Assembly (NCBI RefSeq): GCF_023221595.1
Contig: NZ_CP096563.1
Location: 1,408,501 to 1,472,500, forward strand
DNA: 64,000 nucleotides
Reading direction: 5' to 3'
DNA from: Rhodococcus qingshengii JCM 15477
GTDB lineage: Bacteria; Actinomycetota; Actinomycetes; Mycobacteriales; Mycobacteriaceae
This document shows positions 18,646-27,197 of the stretch, piece by piece. Under the pieces are notes generated by a model. That model was not told the origin of the DNA, did not search any database, and was given only the letters and a program-made list of their open reading frames with translations. The position numbers were made by a program, and so were the translations under genes. Every line of letters begins with the position of its first letter. The first letter of the stretch is position 1.

Positions 18646-19530
18646 TTGTTGTTCAACAAAATAACGGCTCTCGGGGGAGTTGTCGCTTTGTGCTTGTCAG
18701 TGGGGTGTTCGGTCACGGGTGACGTGCCAACCGACGCATGTGAAGAAGGACCGAGCGCGCCAGGCACCACGAATGCGCCGACAGGGGATCTGCGCGGGTG
18801 GACGCAAGTATTCGTGGACAACTTCGATCGCTGCGAGCTGGGAGAAATGTGGGGGGCGTACAGCGGCCAACCTGGGGGTGATCCTCACAGTTGGTGGGAG
18901 CCTGAGCAAGTCAGTGTCACCGAGGGGGTTTTGCGCCTGCGTGCGCAGCAGGATGGCGACCAGTGGGTCACTGGCGGTGTTTCTAACAGTGCAGTGTCGC
19001 AAACTTATGGGAAATGGATGGTTCGTCTGCGGGCGGGGGTATCGGACGAGATCAGCTATCATGTGTTGCTGTGGCCGCGAGACGAGGTATGGCCGCCAGA
19101 GATCGACATCGCGGAAAGTGTGTCGGGTCGACGTGAGTCGATGTCATCTTTCATTCATTGGTCCGACGAAGGTGAGCATCACTTCGCACAAGCGGACACA
19201 ACTGGTCGATTCGACGAATGGCATACCGTCGGTGTGGAGTGGGGCCCGGGAATTGTTCGATACCTTGTCGACGATAGTGAGTGGGCTGAATTCGAATCAT
19301 CTTTTGTTCCATCGACTTCCATGTGGTTGGGGATTCAGGCGCAAGCCGGGGCATGTGACAAGCAGAGGGAGTGGGGAACGGGGGATTGCCCGGTTTCGGG
19401 GTCGCCGGCAATCGCTGACATCGATATCGATTGGGTCAGCGTCTACTCGCCCGATTTCGCGGCTCTGGCAGCTGTCGAGTCTGCGCGAAGTACTGATCTC
19501 GAACTGATCGAACTGACTCCACGTCGGTAG
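18646..19530 (+). CDS. GH16 family glycoside hydrolase, predicted lipoprotein
   Basis: The 294-residue protein has a signal peptide ending in the lipobox LSVGC (C21), so it should be lipidated and held on the outer face of the membrane. The GH16 jelly-roll follows. The catalytic motif WPPEIDIAES matches ExDxxE with nucleophile and acid/base glutamates. VGVEWGPGIVRYLVDD and IDIDWVSVYSPD are further family features. TTG 18646 is proposed as start because AGGAG lies nine bases upstream and it gives an intact signal peptide. GH16 enzymes act on beta-glucans and galactans. In a polysaccharide operon it probably trims or releases the product. A secreted paralogue follows at 19631. Confidence 0.85.
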   Translation: MLFNKITALGGVVALCLSVGCSVTGDVPTDACEEGPSAPGTTNAPTGDLRGWTQVFVDNFDRCELGEMWGAYSGQPGGDPHSWWEPEQVSVTEGVLRLRAQQDGDQWVTGGVSNSAVSQTYGKWMVRLRAGVSDEISYHVLLWPRDEVWPPEIDIAESVSGRRESMSSFIHWSDEGEHHFAQADTTGRFDEWHTVGVEWGPGIVRYLVDDSEWAEFESSFVPSTSMWLGIQAQAGACDKQREWGTGDCPVSGSPAIADIDIDWVSVYSPDFAALAAVESARSTDLELIELTPRR

Positions 19531-19630
19531 TAGCTGTGGATTAATTGTCGCTGAAAATTTATACCTTTAGTCCCAATTGGTGCGTTATGCTCTGGTAGCA
19601 GATGAACATTCACTGCGACTAGACGGTGGC

Positions 19631-20482
19631 ATGATGGTAAATCCACGGCAGCGTGTTTCGAAGCGGTTCTTCGGTTGGCTCAGTCTTCTTCTTCTGTCTG
19701 TTCTTGTGGGAATAGTGCCGCAGGCAACTGTGAGCGCAGCTCCGCTGTGTTCTTCGGTAGCGAGCTCCGGTACCAAACCTGCTCCGGTCGGGAATATTTC
19801 GACCTGGCCGAAGTGGCGCCAGATCTTCATCGACAACTTCGACCGGTGTTCGCTGGGCGGGGACTGGGGTCCTTACTATGGTGCACCAGGTGGCAATTCG
19901 GCGAGCTGGTGGGATCCGTCGATGGTTCGCCTCGACGGTGGCAAGTTGCAGCTTCGTGCGCAACAAGTAGATGGTCGATGGCTCACGGGTGGGGTTTCCA
20001 ACTTCACCCGCGCGCAGCAGTATGGCAAATGGGAAATGAGATTTAGAGCAGACAAGTCCGACGAGATCAGCTTCCATCTTCTGTTGTGGCCGAAGAATGA
20101 AATATGGCCACCCGAGATCGACATTGCGGAAACTGTTGACGGAAACCGGAAGTCGATGTCGGCGTTCGTACACTGGAATACACCGACAGATGGATTCGGT
20201 CAGGGGCAAGCAGACATCACAGGCGACTTCAGCAACTGGAATACGGTGGGAGTGGAGTGGGGGCCAGGAATTGTTCGCGGCACTCTCAACGGTCGCGTGT
20301 GGACTACGTTCGAATCTGCAACCAAGGTTCCGGCGACGCCGATGTGGCTCGGACTGCAAACCGAGTCCGGGGCCTGCGCGCGGAAAGTGGCGTGGGGAGT
20401 GGGGTCCTGTCCATCTGCGGGTACGCCTGCGGTCTCGAACGTCGAAATCGATTGGGTGAGCGTCTATGCACCCGGCTGGTGA
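19631..20482 (+). CDS. GH16 family glycoside hydrolase, predicted secreted
   Basis: The 283-residue paralogue of the preceding gene has a Sec signal peptide with hydrophobic core LSLLLLSVLVGIV and a VSAAP cleavage site, and no lipobox. The catalytic motif WPPEIDIAET and the EWGPGIVRG and IDWVSVYAPGW segments are conserved. ATG 19631 and 19634 are alternative starts. A GTG at 19577 would add 18 unlikely residues and overlap a TATGCT -10-like box at 19586, so it was not used. It ends convergently inside the flippase gene (19-base overlap). Together the pair suggests one cell-anchored and one released enzyme with the same substrate, plausibly the local polysaccharide. Confidence 0.85.
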   Translation: MMVNPRQRVSKRFFGWLSLLLLSVLVGIVPQATVSAAPLCSSVASSGTKPAPVGNISTWPKWRQIFIDNFDRCSLGGDWGPYYGAPGGNSASWWDPSMVRLDGGKLQLRAQQVDGRWLTGGVSNFTRAQQYGKWEMRFRADKSDEISFHLLLWPKNEIWPPEIDIAETVDGNRKSMSAFVHWNTPTDGFGQGQADITGDFSNWNTVGVEWGPGIVRGTLNGRVWTTFESATKVPATPMWLGLQTESGACARKVAWGVGSCPSAGTPAVSNVEIDWVSVYAPGW

Positions 20483-21804
20483 TCGACCGTCGATTCGTTG
20501 GATTCGATTTGAGTCGGAGTACGTGCGGCGCGTCGCAACATTCCGACCAGTGGAACCGAAACAATTGCTGCGGAGAGAATTTCGGCCGCGAGGTAGGACC
20601 AGCCGACACCGGCTATGCCGACGTGAGGTGTCAGGACAATTGATCCGGCGATGACCACGATGGTGTTGAGTACTTGCGCAACAACAGCCGAGCCCATTCT
20701 TTGGTACACCCTGGCGAGTGCGTTGTGTAGAACGACGAGTGCGGATATCGGAATGATGATCGCAGACAAGCGAAGTAGGGTCGTGCCTTCTGTCCGATAG
20801 TGATCGCCGACGGATCCCAGCGCAACCGGTGCCACGAGTGCGAGAAAGATTGCACCGAGAACGGCGAGTCCGGACAGTAGTGCGATGAATCGACGGGTCA
20901 GTGACTGTATCTGCGTCGGAAAGGCGCTCGCCTCTGAGACGAATGGGCCCATGAGCATGTAGAAGAGTACGAACAGGGCGCTCACCAATGCCCAGGTTAT
21001 CGCGAAGTATGCATTCTCCTCCGCGCCGAGAAGTGAAATGACAACGAGCGGCACTGCAAGCGGGGCAAGGGAACCGAGCGTCATGAGGCCGTACGAGTGG
21101 CCGAAGTACGACCACAGTTCACGTGCAGGGGGAAGTGCCGGTTGGGCCGCGGACTCACCTCGCGTGCGCAGTTTCCGACGTATCGCAACACCGAGGACCA
21201 GGGCCGCGATCGCCGCCGACCCACCCCAGGCTCCGACGACAGCAAGTTCATGCGCTGTGAATGCCAGTGACGCGACAAGAGCTAGTTTGGCGATGGCATG
21301 AACGATGTTCTTCGCGGCTGACCACCTCGCAACTCGAAGACCGTTGGTGGTCTGGTCTTCGAGGGCGAACAGCGCGAGGGTAACGACGAGCCCTACATAC
21401 GAGAGCATGGCCCACCCCGAGGAGAACAGTTTTTCACGTGGACCGAACATCAACAGTGCGGTGGCGAGGATTGTCGCGAGGAGCGCTACGAGGAGATATC
21501 CGCGCGCGACCAGTGCGCCGGCACGGCTTCCTGCCAAAGGTAGGAATCGCTCGTACATCGATCCGAGGCTCAACGTAGACAGAGTGGACAGTACCACCGC
21601 CGAATTGATCACCGCAGATGCCCGGCCGACAACGTCGACCGGATACATCCGAGCTGTGACTGCCCAGAACACCAGCCCGAGTACTGCCGTGACGGCGCCC
21701 GAGATCAGCACGGCGATCGAGTCGTACTCGAACTTGCGCTTGTCTGTAGCTGGCGTTTCTGGTGATGCCACGGTTGTGACCGGTGATGAGTGCGTCATGT
21801 CCAC
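20464..21804 (-). CDS. Wzx-like polysaccharide flippase (MOP superfamily)
   Basis: The 446-residue protein has about twelve to fourteen hydrophobic segments starting near residue 29 (DSIAVLISGAVTAVLGLVFW), with the early motif ARMYPVDVVGRASAVINSAVVLSTLSTLSL-type helix typical of oligosaccharide flippases. It should move undecaprenyl-linked repeat units from the inner to the outer face of the membrane. The N-terminal 25 residues are polar and Thr/Ser/Pro-rich, ending in TDKRKFEYD. It is on the strand opposite to the glycosyltransferase run, so it has its own promoter in the gap above 21804. Its presence indicates a Wzx/Wzy-dependent rather than ABC-dependent export route. Confidence 0.82.
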   Translation of the reverse strand: MDMTHSSPVTTVASPETPATDKRKFEYDSIAVLISGAVTAVLGLVFWAVTARMYPVDVVGRASAVINSAVVLSTLSTLSLGSMYERFLPLAGSRAGALVARGYLLVALLATILATALLMFGPREKLFSSGWAMLSYVGLVVTLALFALEDQTTNGLRVARWSAAKNIVHAIAKLALVASLAFTAHELAVVGAWGGSAAIAALVLGVAIRRKLRTRGESAAQPALPPARELWSYFGHSYGLMTLGSLAPLAVPLVVISLLGAEENAYFAITWALVSALFVLFYMLMGPFVSEASAFPTQIQSLTRRFIALLSGLAVLGAIFLALVAPVALGSVGDHYRTEGTTLLRLSAIIIPISALVVLHNALARVYQRMGSAVVAQVLNTIVVIAGSIVLTPHVGIAGVGWSYLAAEILSAAIVSVPLVGMLRRAARTPTQIESNESTVDHQPGA

Positions 21805-21989
21805 TTTCGGAAGTCGATCTTCCGATGCTACTTGCCAGTAGTTAACTTGTGCATGTCGACGGGTCGGTCAAAATTGCTCTATTGAGAATCGTTGCACTTC
21901 AAGGCGGGTGATAGCGCGAATAAATTGTGAACTTCCATGTGCGAGCGATTTGCCTGATGCGACCGACTGGTCGGGTTTGTGCAGTCCAG

Positions 21990-21995
21990 TACGAT
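21990..21995 (+). promoter_or_regulatory. -10 box of a likely leaderless transcript (zinc-ribbon gene)
   Basis: TACGAT, then six bases, then GTG 22002, with no ribosome-binding site. Same geometry as at 12922, 25245 and 53055. Confidence 0.45.
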
Positions 21996-22001
21996 GGCGC
22001 C

Positions 22002-22145
22002 GTGGCTAATGGCGAGGGCGAAGTATGTGCATGCGGTCATGCAGAGGTGGCACACAGCCATCATCGTGCGGGAACCGACTGCGCCCTCTGTGACTGCGTC
22101 AGGTTCAAGCGTCGTGGGAGCATACTTTCCCGTCTGCTTCGCTGA
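22002..22145 (+). CDS. 47-residue zinc-ribbon-like protein
   Basis: The frame encodes CACGHAEVAHSHHRAGTDC followed by ALCDCVRFKRR, a cysteine/histidine pattern (CxCGH...H.H...C-x2-C-x-C-x2-F) seen in small actinobacterial metal-binding proteins. The tail is basic (RFKRRGSILSRLLR). GTG 22002 was chosen because a TACGAT -10 box is six bases upstream; a longer frame from 21927 lacks sense. It converges with the YibE/F gene, 10 bases away. Function is unknown: a zinc- or nucleic-acid-binding role is an inference from the ribbon and basic tail. An opposing 99-codon frame over the same DNA was judged a shadow. Confidence 0.6.
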   Translation: MANGEGEVCACGHAEVAHSHHRAGTDCALCDCVRFKRRGSILSRLLR

Positions 22146-22155
22146 ACAGCTGGTG

Positions 22156-23418
22156 TCAACGCTTGGAGTGTCGGCCACCTGACGTGGGGCCGGCCTTGAC
22201 CGCGCTACCGGGCGGACGGGCGAGAATCACGGCGATGGCAGTGGTGAGTGGAACCGAAAGCGCCAGGGCTATTCCGCCGACAGCGGACCTTACGATCTCG
22301 ATTGCGACGGCGTCACCGACCAGGACGTCCTGAAGAGGGCGCCCGCTGACGCTGAAGAGCAATAGCAGTGGCAGCGCCCCACCCGCGTACGCGAGAACCA
22401 AGGTGTAGACCGTGCTGGCGATGTGATCACGTCCGACCCGCATCGCACCGCCGAAGACTTTTCGACGGGACGCATGCTTGTCGAGTTCGGCCAACTCGAA
22501 TGCCGAGGATGCCTGGGTGATGGTGACGTCGTTGAGAACGCCGAGCGAGCCGATGATGAAGCCCGCCAGCAGCAGGCCGGTGATGTCTATGTGCTCGATA
22601 TAGGTCTGAACATTGGTGTTCTGCTCTTCAGACAAACCGGTGAGGTGTGTCAGTTCAATGCAGAGGTAGGAGAGAACCGCGGCGAGCACCATGGCGGCAA
22701 GGGTGCCGAGCAAAGCAGAACTGGTCTTGAGTGAGACCCCGTGCGCCAGATAGAGAACCGCGTACAAGATCACCGCCCCGGCGACCAGCGCAACCGGTAT
22801 CGCAGGCTTGCCGTCGAGCAGAGCGGGTAGGAGAAACCCGACGACTACGCCGAAGGCGATCACCAGGCCGACGAGTGCGCGCAGCCCTCTCCACCGTGCG
22901 ACTGCGATGATGACGACGGCGAACGCGATGACGATCAACGCCAGCGGGAGCCCACGCGAATAGTCTTCGAAGGAGTACTGCGTGTTTCCGTTCGGGTCGG
23001 TCTGACGCACCAGCCGAATGTGGTCACCCACGCGAAGGTCCGGCTGACCGGCGCCCGGAATGACCTCGAGCAATGTCTTCGTTCCGGCATTCGGCCCGGA
23101 TTCGATATCGACGATACTTCGCTGGCACTGGTAGGCGGAGGTAGGCGGCGGTTGCGGGGCACCGACGAATACCCTTCCGGCAGAGGAACTTCCGCAGTCG
23201 CCGAGATCCTGCATCGTGACGGTGCCCGCCTCGGTTTCCACCGAGCTGCCGTCGGCATTCTGGAAGGGGAGTGGGACGGGAATGGTGTTCTTGTCCGGCC
23301 ACAGTGCGACAGCTGCCGCGACGACGACCATGCCGATGACGACGAGCAACCCGATGACGACGCGTGATGCGGTGGGGCCGATCTGAATGGGGCCACCGTG
23401 GCCATGGCCGTGACTCAT
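22156..23418 (-). CDS. YibE/F family membrane protein
   Basis: The 420-residue protein starts with a His/Gly-rich segment (MSHGHGHGG), then one membrane helix, an extracytoplasmic domain (about 45-150) with paired cysteines, and then about seven helices. The central block IGSLGVLNDVTITQASS is the hallmark of YibE/F proteins. The family is described as putative transporters or channels. The substrate is not known and the N-terminal histidines hint at metal but prove nothing. The upstream region (23419-23926) contains an unusual set of tandem repeats and hairpins that may control it. Confidence 0.88.
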   Translation of the reverse strand: MSHGHGHGGPIQIGPTASRVVIGLLVVIGMVVVAAAVALWPDKNTIPVPLPFQNADGSSVETEAGTVTMQDLGDCGSSSAGRVFVGAPQPPPTSAYQCQRSIVDIESGPNAGTKTLLEVIPGAGQPDLRVGDHIRLVRQTDPNGNTQYSFEDYSRGLPLALIVIAFAVVIIAVARWRGLRALVGLVIAFGVVVGFLLPALLDGKPAIPVALVAGAVILYAVLYLAHGVSLKTSSALLGTLAAMVLAAVLSYLCIELTHLTGLSEEQNTNVQTYIEHIDITGLLLAGFIIGSLGVLNDVTITQASSAFELAELDKHASRRKVFGGAMRVGRDHIASTVYTLVLAYAGGALPLLLLFSVSGRPLQDVLVGDAVAIEIVRSAVGGIALALSVPLTTAIAVILARPPGSAVKAGPTSGGRHSKR

Positions 23419-23494
23419 CGGAAACTGAGTGTCGGACTGGGGATTTGCACCGGTGCAATGTTATCGGCTCCGAAGCGAATGGTCAGCTTCTGAC

Positions 23495-23542
23495 GGCAGT
23501 GTCGGTGAAAGGCAGTGTCGCTGCAAGGCAGAGTCGGCGAAA
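23495..23542 (+). repeat. Three tandem 16-base direct repeats upstream of yibE/F
   Basis: Units at 23495, 23511 and 23527 fit GGCAG(T/A)GTCG(G/C)(T/C)G(A/C)AA with no spacer. They lie 77-124 bases upstream of the minus-strand start at 23418, a position suited to a multimeric operator. No coding function is seen. Confidence 0.65.
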
Positions 23543-23589
23543 ACCGGTGCTACCGATGAGGGGTTGTGAAACTGGGATTGGTCGAGCTG

Positions 23590-23659
23590 GGTGGCGGGGA
23601 ACAGGGGGGGTTGTCCCCGCCACCAACCTGGTATCCACAGGGGGGGAGGGATACCAGGT
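23590..23659. repeat. Two adjacent perfect hairpins with near-identical loops
   Basis: Hairpin 1 is 23590-23624: arms GGTGGCGGGGA and TCCCCGCCACC, loop of 13. Hairpin 2 is 23626-23659: arms ACCTGGTATCC and GGATACCAGGT, loop of 12. The stems are unrelated in sequence, but both loops begin ACAGGGGGGG. One base separates them. They lie 172-241 bases upstream of yibE/F on its leader side. Neither is followed by a T-run, so simple termination does not explain them. Confidence 0.7.
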
Positions 23660-23843
23660 GCTCGCGGCACCGAAGTGCTGCTAACTAATGTACCCAATTT
23701 CAAACCGATTTGGCGCGTTGTCCAACTACCAATTTCACAACGAATCACGTACCGGTTGGACCGTTTTCACATCGGGGCAGGTCACTAAATAGTTAAAGAG
23801 TCAATCAAACCGCCTGGTTTGCGAAAAATGTGACCAAGGTCGC

Positions 23844-23881
23844 ACAAATGCCCCGCAGTTTTACGTTTACGGGGCATTTGT
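23844..23881 (-). terminator. Rho-independent-like terminator of aspC
   Basis: Perfect 12-base stem ACAAATGCCCCG / CGGGGCATTTGT with a 14-base loop, 46 bases past the aspC stop on the minus strand. The rest of 23660-23843 shows a six-base inverted repeat CAAACC-GCCT-GGTTTG at 23806-23821 and otherwise no clear feature. Confidence 0.65.
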
Positions 23882-23926
23882 ACAACGAATTGTTTACTCG
23901 ATTTCGGCCGGATTCAGCGTGAGAAT

Positions 23927-25180
23927 CTACTGTTTGTAACTGGTGAGGAAGTTGCCGAATCGCTCGATGGCCACGGCGAGATCTCGGGCCCACGGAAGGG
24001 TGACGATCCGAAGGTGATCGTGATTCGGCCAATTGAACCCGGTGCCTTGAACCATCAGGATCTTCTCCTGGAGAAGCAGGTCCTGAACCAATTTCTCGTC
24101 GTCGTGGATCTCGTAGACGTTCGGATCCAGACGAGGGAACGCGTAGAGCGCGCCGCGAGGCTTCACACACGAAACGCCCGGAATCATGTTCAATCGCTCC
24201 CAAGCGACGTCGCGCTGCTCGAGCAGGCGGCCGCCGGGCAGGATCAGGTCTTCGATGCTCTGGTGACCGCCGAGGGCGACCTGAATGGCGTGCTGTCCGG
24301 GGACGTTGGGGCACAGACGGGTCGACGCCAAGAGATCGAGTCCCTCGAGGAAGCCGGCCGCGTGATCCTTCGGGCCCGTGATCGCCACCCAGCCGGAGCG
24401 GTAGCCGGCGACGCGGTAGGCCTTCGAGAGGCCGTTGAACGTCAGGCACAGCAGATCAGGGGCAAGTGTTGCCAGCGAGATGTGCTTGGCGTCGTCGTAG
24501 AGGATCTTGTCGTAGATCTCGTCGGCGAGCAGCAGAAGCTGATGCTTGCGTGCCAGATCGACCAACTGCTGCAGAACCTCCATCGAGTACACCGCACCCG
24601 TGGGGTTGTTCGGGTTGATGACGAGGAGAGCCTTGGTCTTGTCGGTGATCTTGGATTCGATATCGGCGATATCGGGATTCCAGTCGTTGGCCTCGTCGCA
24701 GAGATAGTGGACGGGCGTGCCTCCGGACAAGCTCGTCATCGCAGTCCACAGGGGGTAGTCCGGTGCTGGGATCAGAACCTCGTCGCCGTTGTTGAGGAGG
24801 GCCTGCATGGTCATCGTGATCAGTTCGGAAACACCGTTGCCGAGGTAGATGTCGTCGACGTCGAGCTCGGGGAAGCCGGGAACCAGCTCGTAACGCGTCA
24901 CGATTGCGCGCCGCGCCGACAGAATGCCCTTCGACTCCGAATAGCCCTGTGCATAGGGCAGGGCGGCGATCATGTCCCGCATGATCACATCGGGGGCGTC
25001 GAATCCGAACGGTGCCGGGTTGCCGATGTTGAGCTTGAGGATCCGGTGTCCTTCCGCCTCCAACCGGGCGGCATGCGCGTGTACCGGTCCACGGATTTCG
25101 TACAGGACGTTCTGGAGCTTCGACGACTGCTCCAGCTCGCGCTGCGGCTGACGGTGGCGGACGGGTTCTGGTGTGCTCAC
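23927..25180 (-). CDS. aspC: PLP-dependent aminotransferase (AspC/AlaA-like)
   Basis: Class I/II aminotransferase of 417 residues that swaps amino groups between amino acids and 2-oxo acids in the cytoplasm. Visible landmarks are LNIGNPAPFGF, the YSESKGILSARRAI segment, NPNNPTGAVY (substrate/cofactor asparagine), LLADEIYDKI and the PLP lysine in GLSKAYRVAGYRSGW. The start is GTG 25180. M. tuberculosis Rv0337c, annotated aspC, sits in the same context next to the Fe-S reductase and ini genes; related enzymes are alanine aminotransferases, so substrate choice is uncertain. Divergent from the S9 peptidase with a 76-base gap. Confidence 0.9.
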   Translation of the reverse strand: MSTPEPVRHRQPQRELEQSSKLQNVLYEIRGPVHAHAARLEAEGHRILKLNIGNPAPFGFDAPDVIMRDMIAALPYAQGYSESKGILSARRAIVTRYELVPGFPELDVDDIYLGNGVSELITMTMQALLNNGDEVLIPAPDYPLWTAMTSLSGGTPVHYLCDEANDWNPDIADIESKITDKTKALLVINPNNPTGAVYSMEVLQQLVDLARKHQLLLLADEIYDKILYDDAKHISLATLAPDLLCLTFNGLSKAYRVAGYRSGWVAITGPKDHAAGFLEGLDLLASTRLCPNVPGQHAIQVALGGHQSIEDLILPGGRLLEQRDVAWERLNMIPGVSCVKPRGALYAFPRLDPNVYEIHDDEKLVQDLLLQEKILMVQGTGFNWPNHDHLRIVTLPWARDLAVAIERFGNFLTSYKQ

Positions 25181-25244
25181 GAGTTACATGATTCCACCAC
25201 TGTGCAAGTGCATTGTCGGGGACCGTGTCGCACGCCCCGTTGGC

Positions 25245-25250
25245 TATTGT
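25245..25250 (+). promoter_or_regulatory. -10 box of a likely leaderless transcript (S9 peptidase)
   Basis: TATTGT, six bases, then ATG 25257, and no Shine-Dalgarno sequence. Confidence 0.45.
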
Positions 25251-25256
25251 CGAGCG

Positions 25257-27197
25257 ATGACCCCCAGCGAGCAGATTGCAGCCCCGTACGGATCGTGGAC
25301 TTCTCCGATCGGAGCAGCTGATCTGGCTGCAGGTGGGCATCCTGTCGAGGGTGGACGATACGTCGGTGACGAGATCTGGTGGGCTGAACTTCGTCCGACC
25401 GAGGGTGGTCGGACCTCGATCCGTCGATCTGGTCTCGACAACCAACCCGTCGACATCCTCCCCGCGCCGTGGAACGCGCGAACCAGGGTTCACGAGTACG
25501 GCGGTGGCGCCTGGACGGTCACCGAGTCCGGAAAACTGGTCTTCAGTGAATTCTCCGATCAACGGGTGTACATCCTCGAAGGAGTCACTCCACGGGCTCT
25601 GACGCCCGAACCGGCGTCGCCGGCCGCGTGGCGATACGCAGACCTGCAGATCGTGAACGGCGAGGTGTGGGCGGTTCGGGAAGCGCACGCGGAGGACGGG
25701 GCGATCACTCGCGATATCTGCGCGATTCCGCTGGACGGTTCCGGCAACATCCGCTCGATCGTCGGCGGCTCGGACTTCCTCTCGTCACCGAGGCTTTCGC
25801 CGAGTGGAACCAAGATCGCCTGGATCGCATGGAACCATCCGCAAATGCCCTGGGACGGTACCGAACTGCGGGTAGCTCCACTCGTCGACGGCGTCGCTCA
25901 GGCGTATTCCGTGCTGATCGGCGGACTTGAAGAGTCCGTCCTGCAGCCGGAGTGGATCACCGACGACGAACTCTACGCAATCAGCGATCGCAGCGGCTGG
26001 TGGAACATCTATCGCGTCGGCGGCAAGATCAGCCCGATTTGCCCGGTGAACGCGGATTTCGGTGGCCCGCAGTGGCGCTTCGGTGGGCGCTGGTTCGTCG
26101 AACTCGGCAACGGGCACCTTCTCACCGCACGCACCGTCGGAACCGACACGCTGGCGGTACTCGACCCGGCGTCGGGGGAACTGCGTGACATCGCGACCCC
26201 GGGTGTCACCAGCATCGGCCTCATGCAAGTTCGCGGCGATCGGTTACTGCTCATCTCGGGAGGCGCGAAACTGGCGGGCGCGCTACGTGAACTGGACCTC
26301 GGTACCGGCGAACTCACCGAAATCCGTTCGTCGGTCGAAGAATTGCCCGAGTCTGCCTACCTTCCGGAAGCGCGAGCCGTCGTGGCTCACGGACACGGGC
26401 GAGAAGTTCACGCCGTTGCGTATCCGCCGCGCAGTCCGCGATATAAAGGGCTCGACGATGAACGACCGCCGTATGTCGCGTTTGTTCACGGTGGGCCGAC
26501 GGCGCACGTCGCACCGGCCCTCAACCTCGTCTACGCCTTCTTCACCAGCCGCGGAATCGGTGTCGTCGATGTGAATTACGGCGGGTCGACCGGTTACGGG
26601 CGTGAGTACCGTAATCGATTGCGCGGTCAGTGGGGTGTCGTCGACGTGCAGGACGTCGTCACCGCCGTCAACGGGTTGGCCGAGCAGGGGCTCGCCGATC
26701 CGGCCCGCCTTGCCATCGAAGGCGGATCTGCCGGTGGTTGGACCGTTCTGGCCGCACTGACGACGTCCGACGTGTTCGCTTGTGGTGCTTCCTATTTCGG
26801 CGTGGCTGAACTGGACCTGTTCGTGCAGGAAACTCACGATTTCGAATCGCGTTACGTCGACGGTTTGATCGGCCCGCTGCCGGAATCTGCCGACCTGTAC
26901 GCGGAACGTGCTCCACTCAACAACGTCGACGGGTTGAACTGCCCGGTGTTGCTTCTCCAGGGTCTCGACGATCCGATCGTGCCACCCTCGCAGGCGGAGC
27001 GATTCCGGGATGCTCTGGTGGCCAAGGGCATTCCGCACGCGTACCTGGCCTACGAGGGTGAATCTCACGGATTCCGCAAGCAGTCGACCATCATCAGCTC
27101 ACGCAACGCCGAGCTGTCCTTCTACGGGCAGGTGCTCGGATTCACTCCACCCGGCATTCCGACGCTCGAGCTGTGGAAGCCTGCGATCAGTAGCTGA
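25257..27197 (+). CDS. S9 family peptidase (prolyl oligopeptidase/acylaminoacyl-peptidase type)
   Basis: The 646-residue protein has an N-terminal beta-propeller (about 1-385) and a C-terminal alpha/beta hydrolase. The oxyanion HGGP lies near residue 415. The nucleophile elbow is GGSAGG with S491, the acid is D571 or D572 (LDDPIVPPSQ) and the base is H604 (GESHGF). No signal peptide is seen, so it is cytoplasmic and probably cleaves short peptides from their N-terminal side. ATG 25257 is supported by the -10 box six bases upstream; an upstream in-frame ATG would add 28 residues across the promoter. It ends convergently, 11 bases into the next gene. Confidence 0.9.
   Translation: MTPSEQIAAPYGSWTSPIGAADLAAGGHPVEGGRYVGDEIWWAELRPTEGGRTSIRRSGLDNQPVDILPAPWNARTRVHEYGGGAWTVTESGKLVFSEFSDQRVYILEGVTPRALTPEPASPAAWRYADLQIVNGEVWAVREAHAEDGAITRDICAIPLDGSGNIRSIVGGSDFLSSPRLSPSGTKIAWIAWNHPQMPWDGTELRVAPLVDGVAQAYSVLIGGLEESVLQPEWITDDELYAISDRSGWWNIYRVGGKISPICPVNADFGGPQWRFGGRWFVELGNGHLLTARTVGTDTLAVLDPASGELRDIATPGVTSIGLMQVRGDRLLLISGGAKLAGALRELDLGTGELTEIRSSVEELPESAYLPEARAVVAHGHGREVHAVAYPPRSPRYKGLDDERPPYVAFVHGGPTAHVAPALNLVYAFFTSRGIGVVDVNYGGSTGYGREYRNRLRGQWGVVDVQDVVTAVNGLAEQGLADPARLAIEGGSAGGWTVLAALTTSDVFACGASYFGVAELDLFVQETHDFESRYVDGLIGPLPESADLYAERAPLNNVDGLNCPVLLLQGLDDPIVPPSQAERFRDALVAKGIPHAYLAYEGESHGFRKQSTIISSRNAELSFYGQVLGFTPPGIPTLELWKPAISS

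Noticed and set aside
19619-21115. A 498-codon minus-strand frame across the second GH16 gene and the flippase
   Set aside because: It overlaps two supported genes and has no domain or export signal.
21879-22178. A 99-codon minus-strand frame opposite the zinc-ribbon gene
   Set aside because: Low-sense composition; it overlaps the end of yibE/F and the opposite strand carries the Cys/His pattern and a -10 box.
23590-23659. Twin hairpins as a CRISPR or integron attC element
   Set aside because: No spacer periodicity, no cas or integron integrase, and stem sequences differ.
24014-25321. A 435-codon plus-strand frame over aspC
   Set aside because: Shadow frame; aminotransferase motifs are unambiguous on the other strand.
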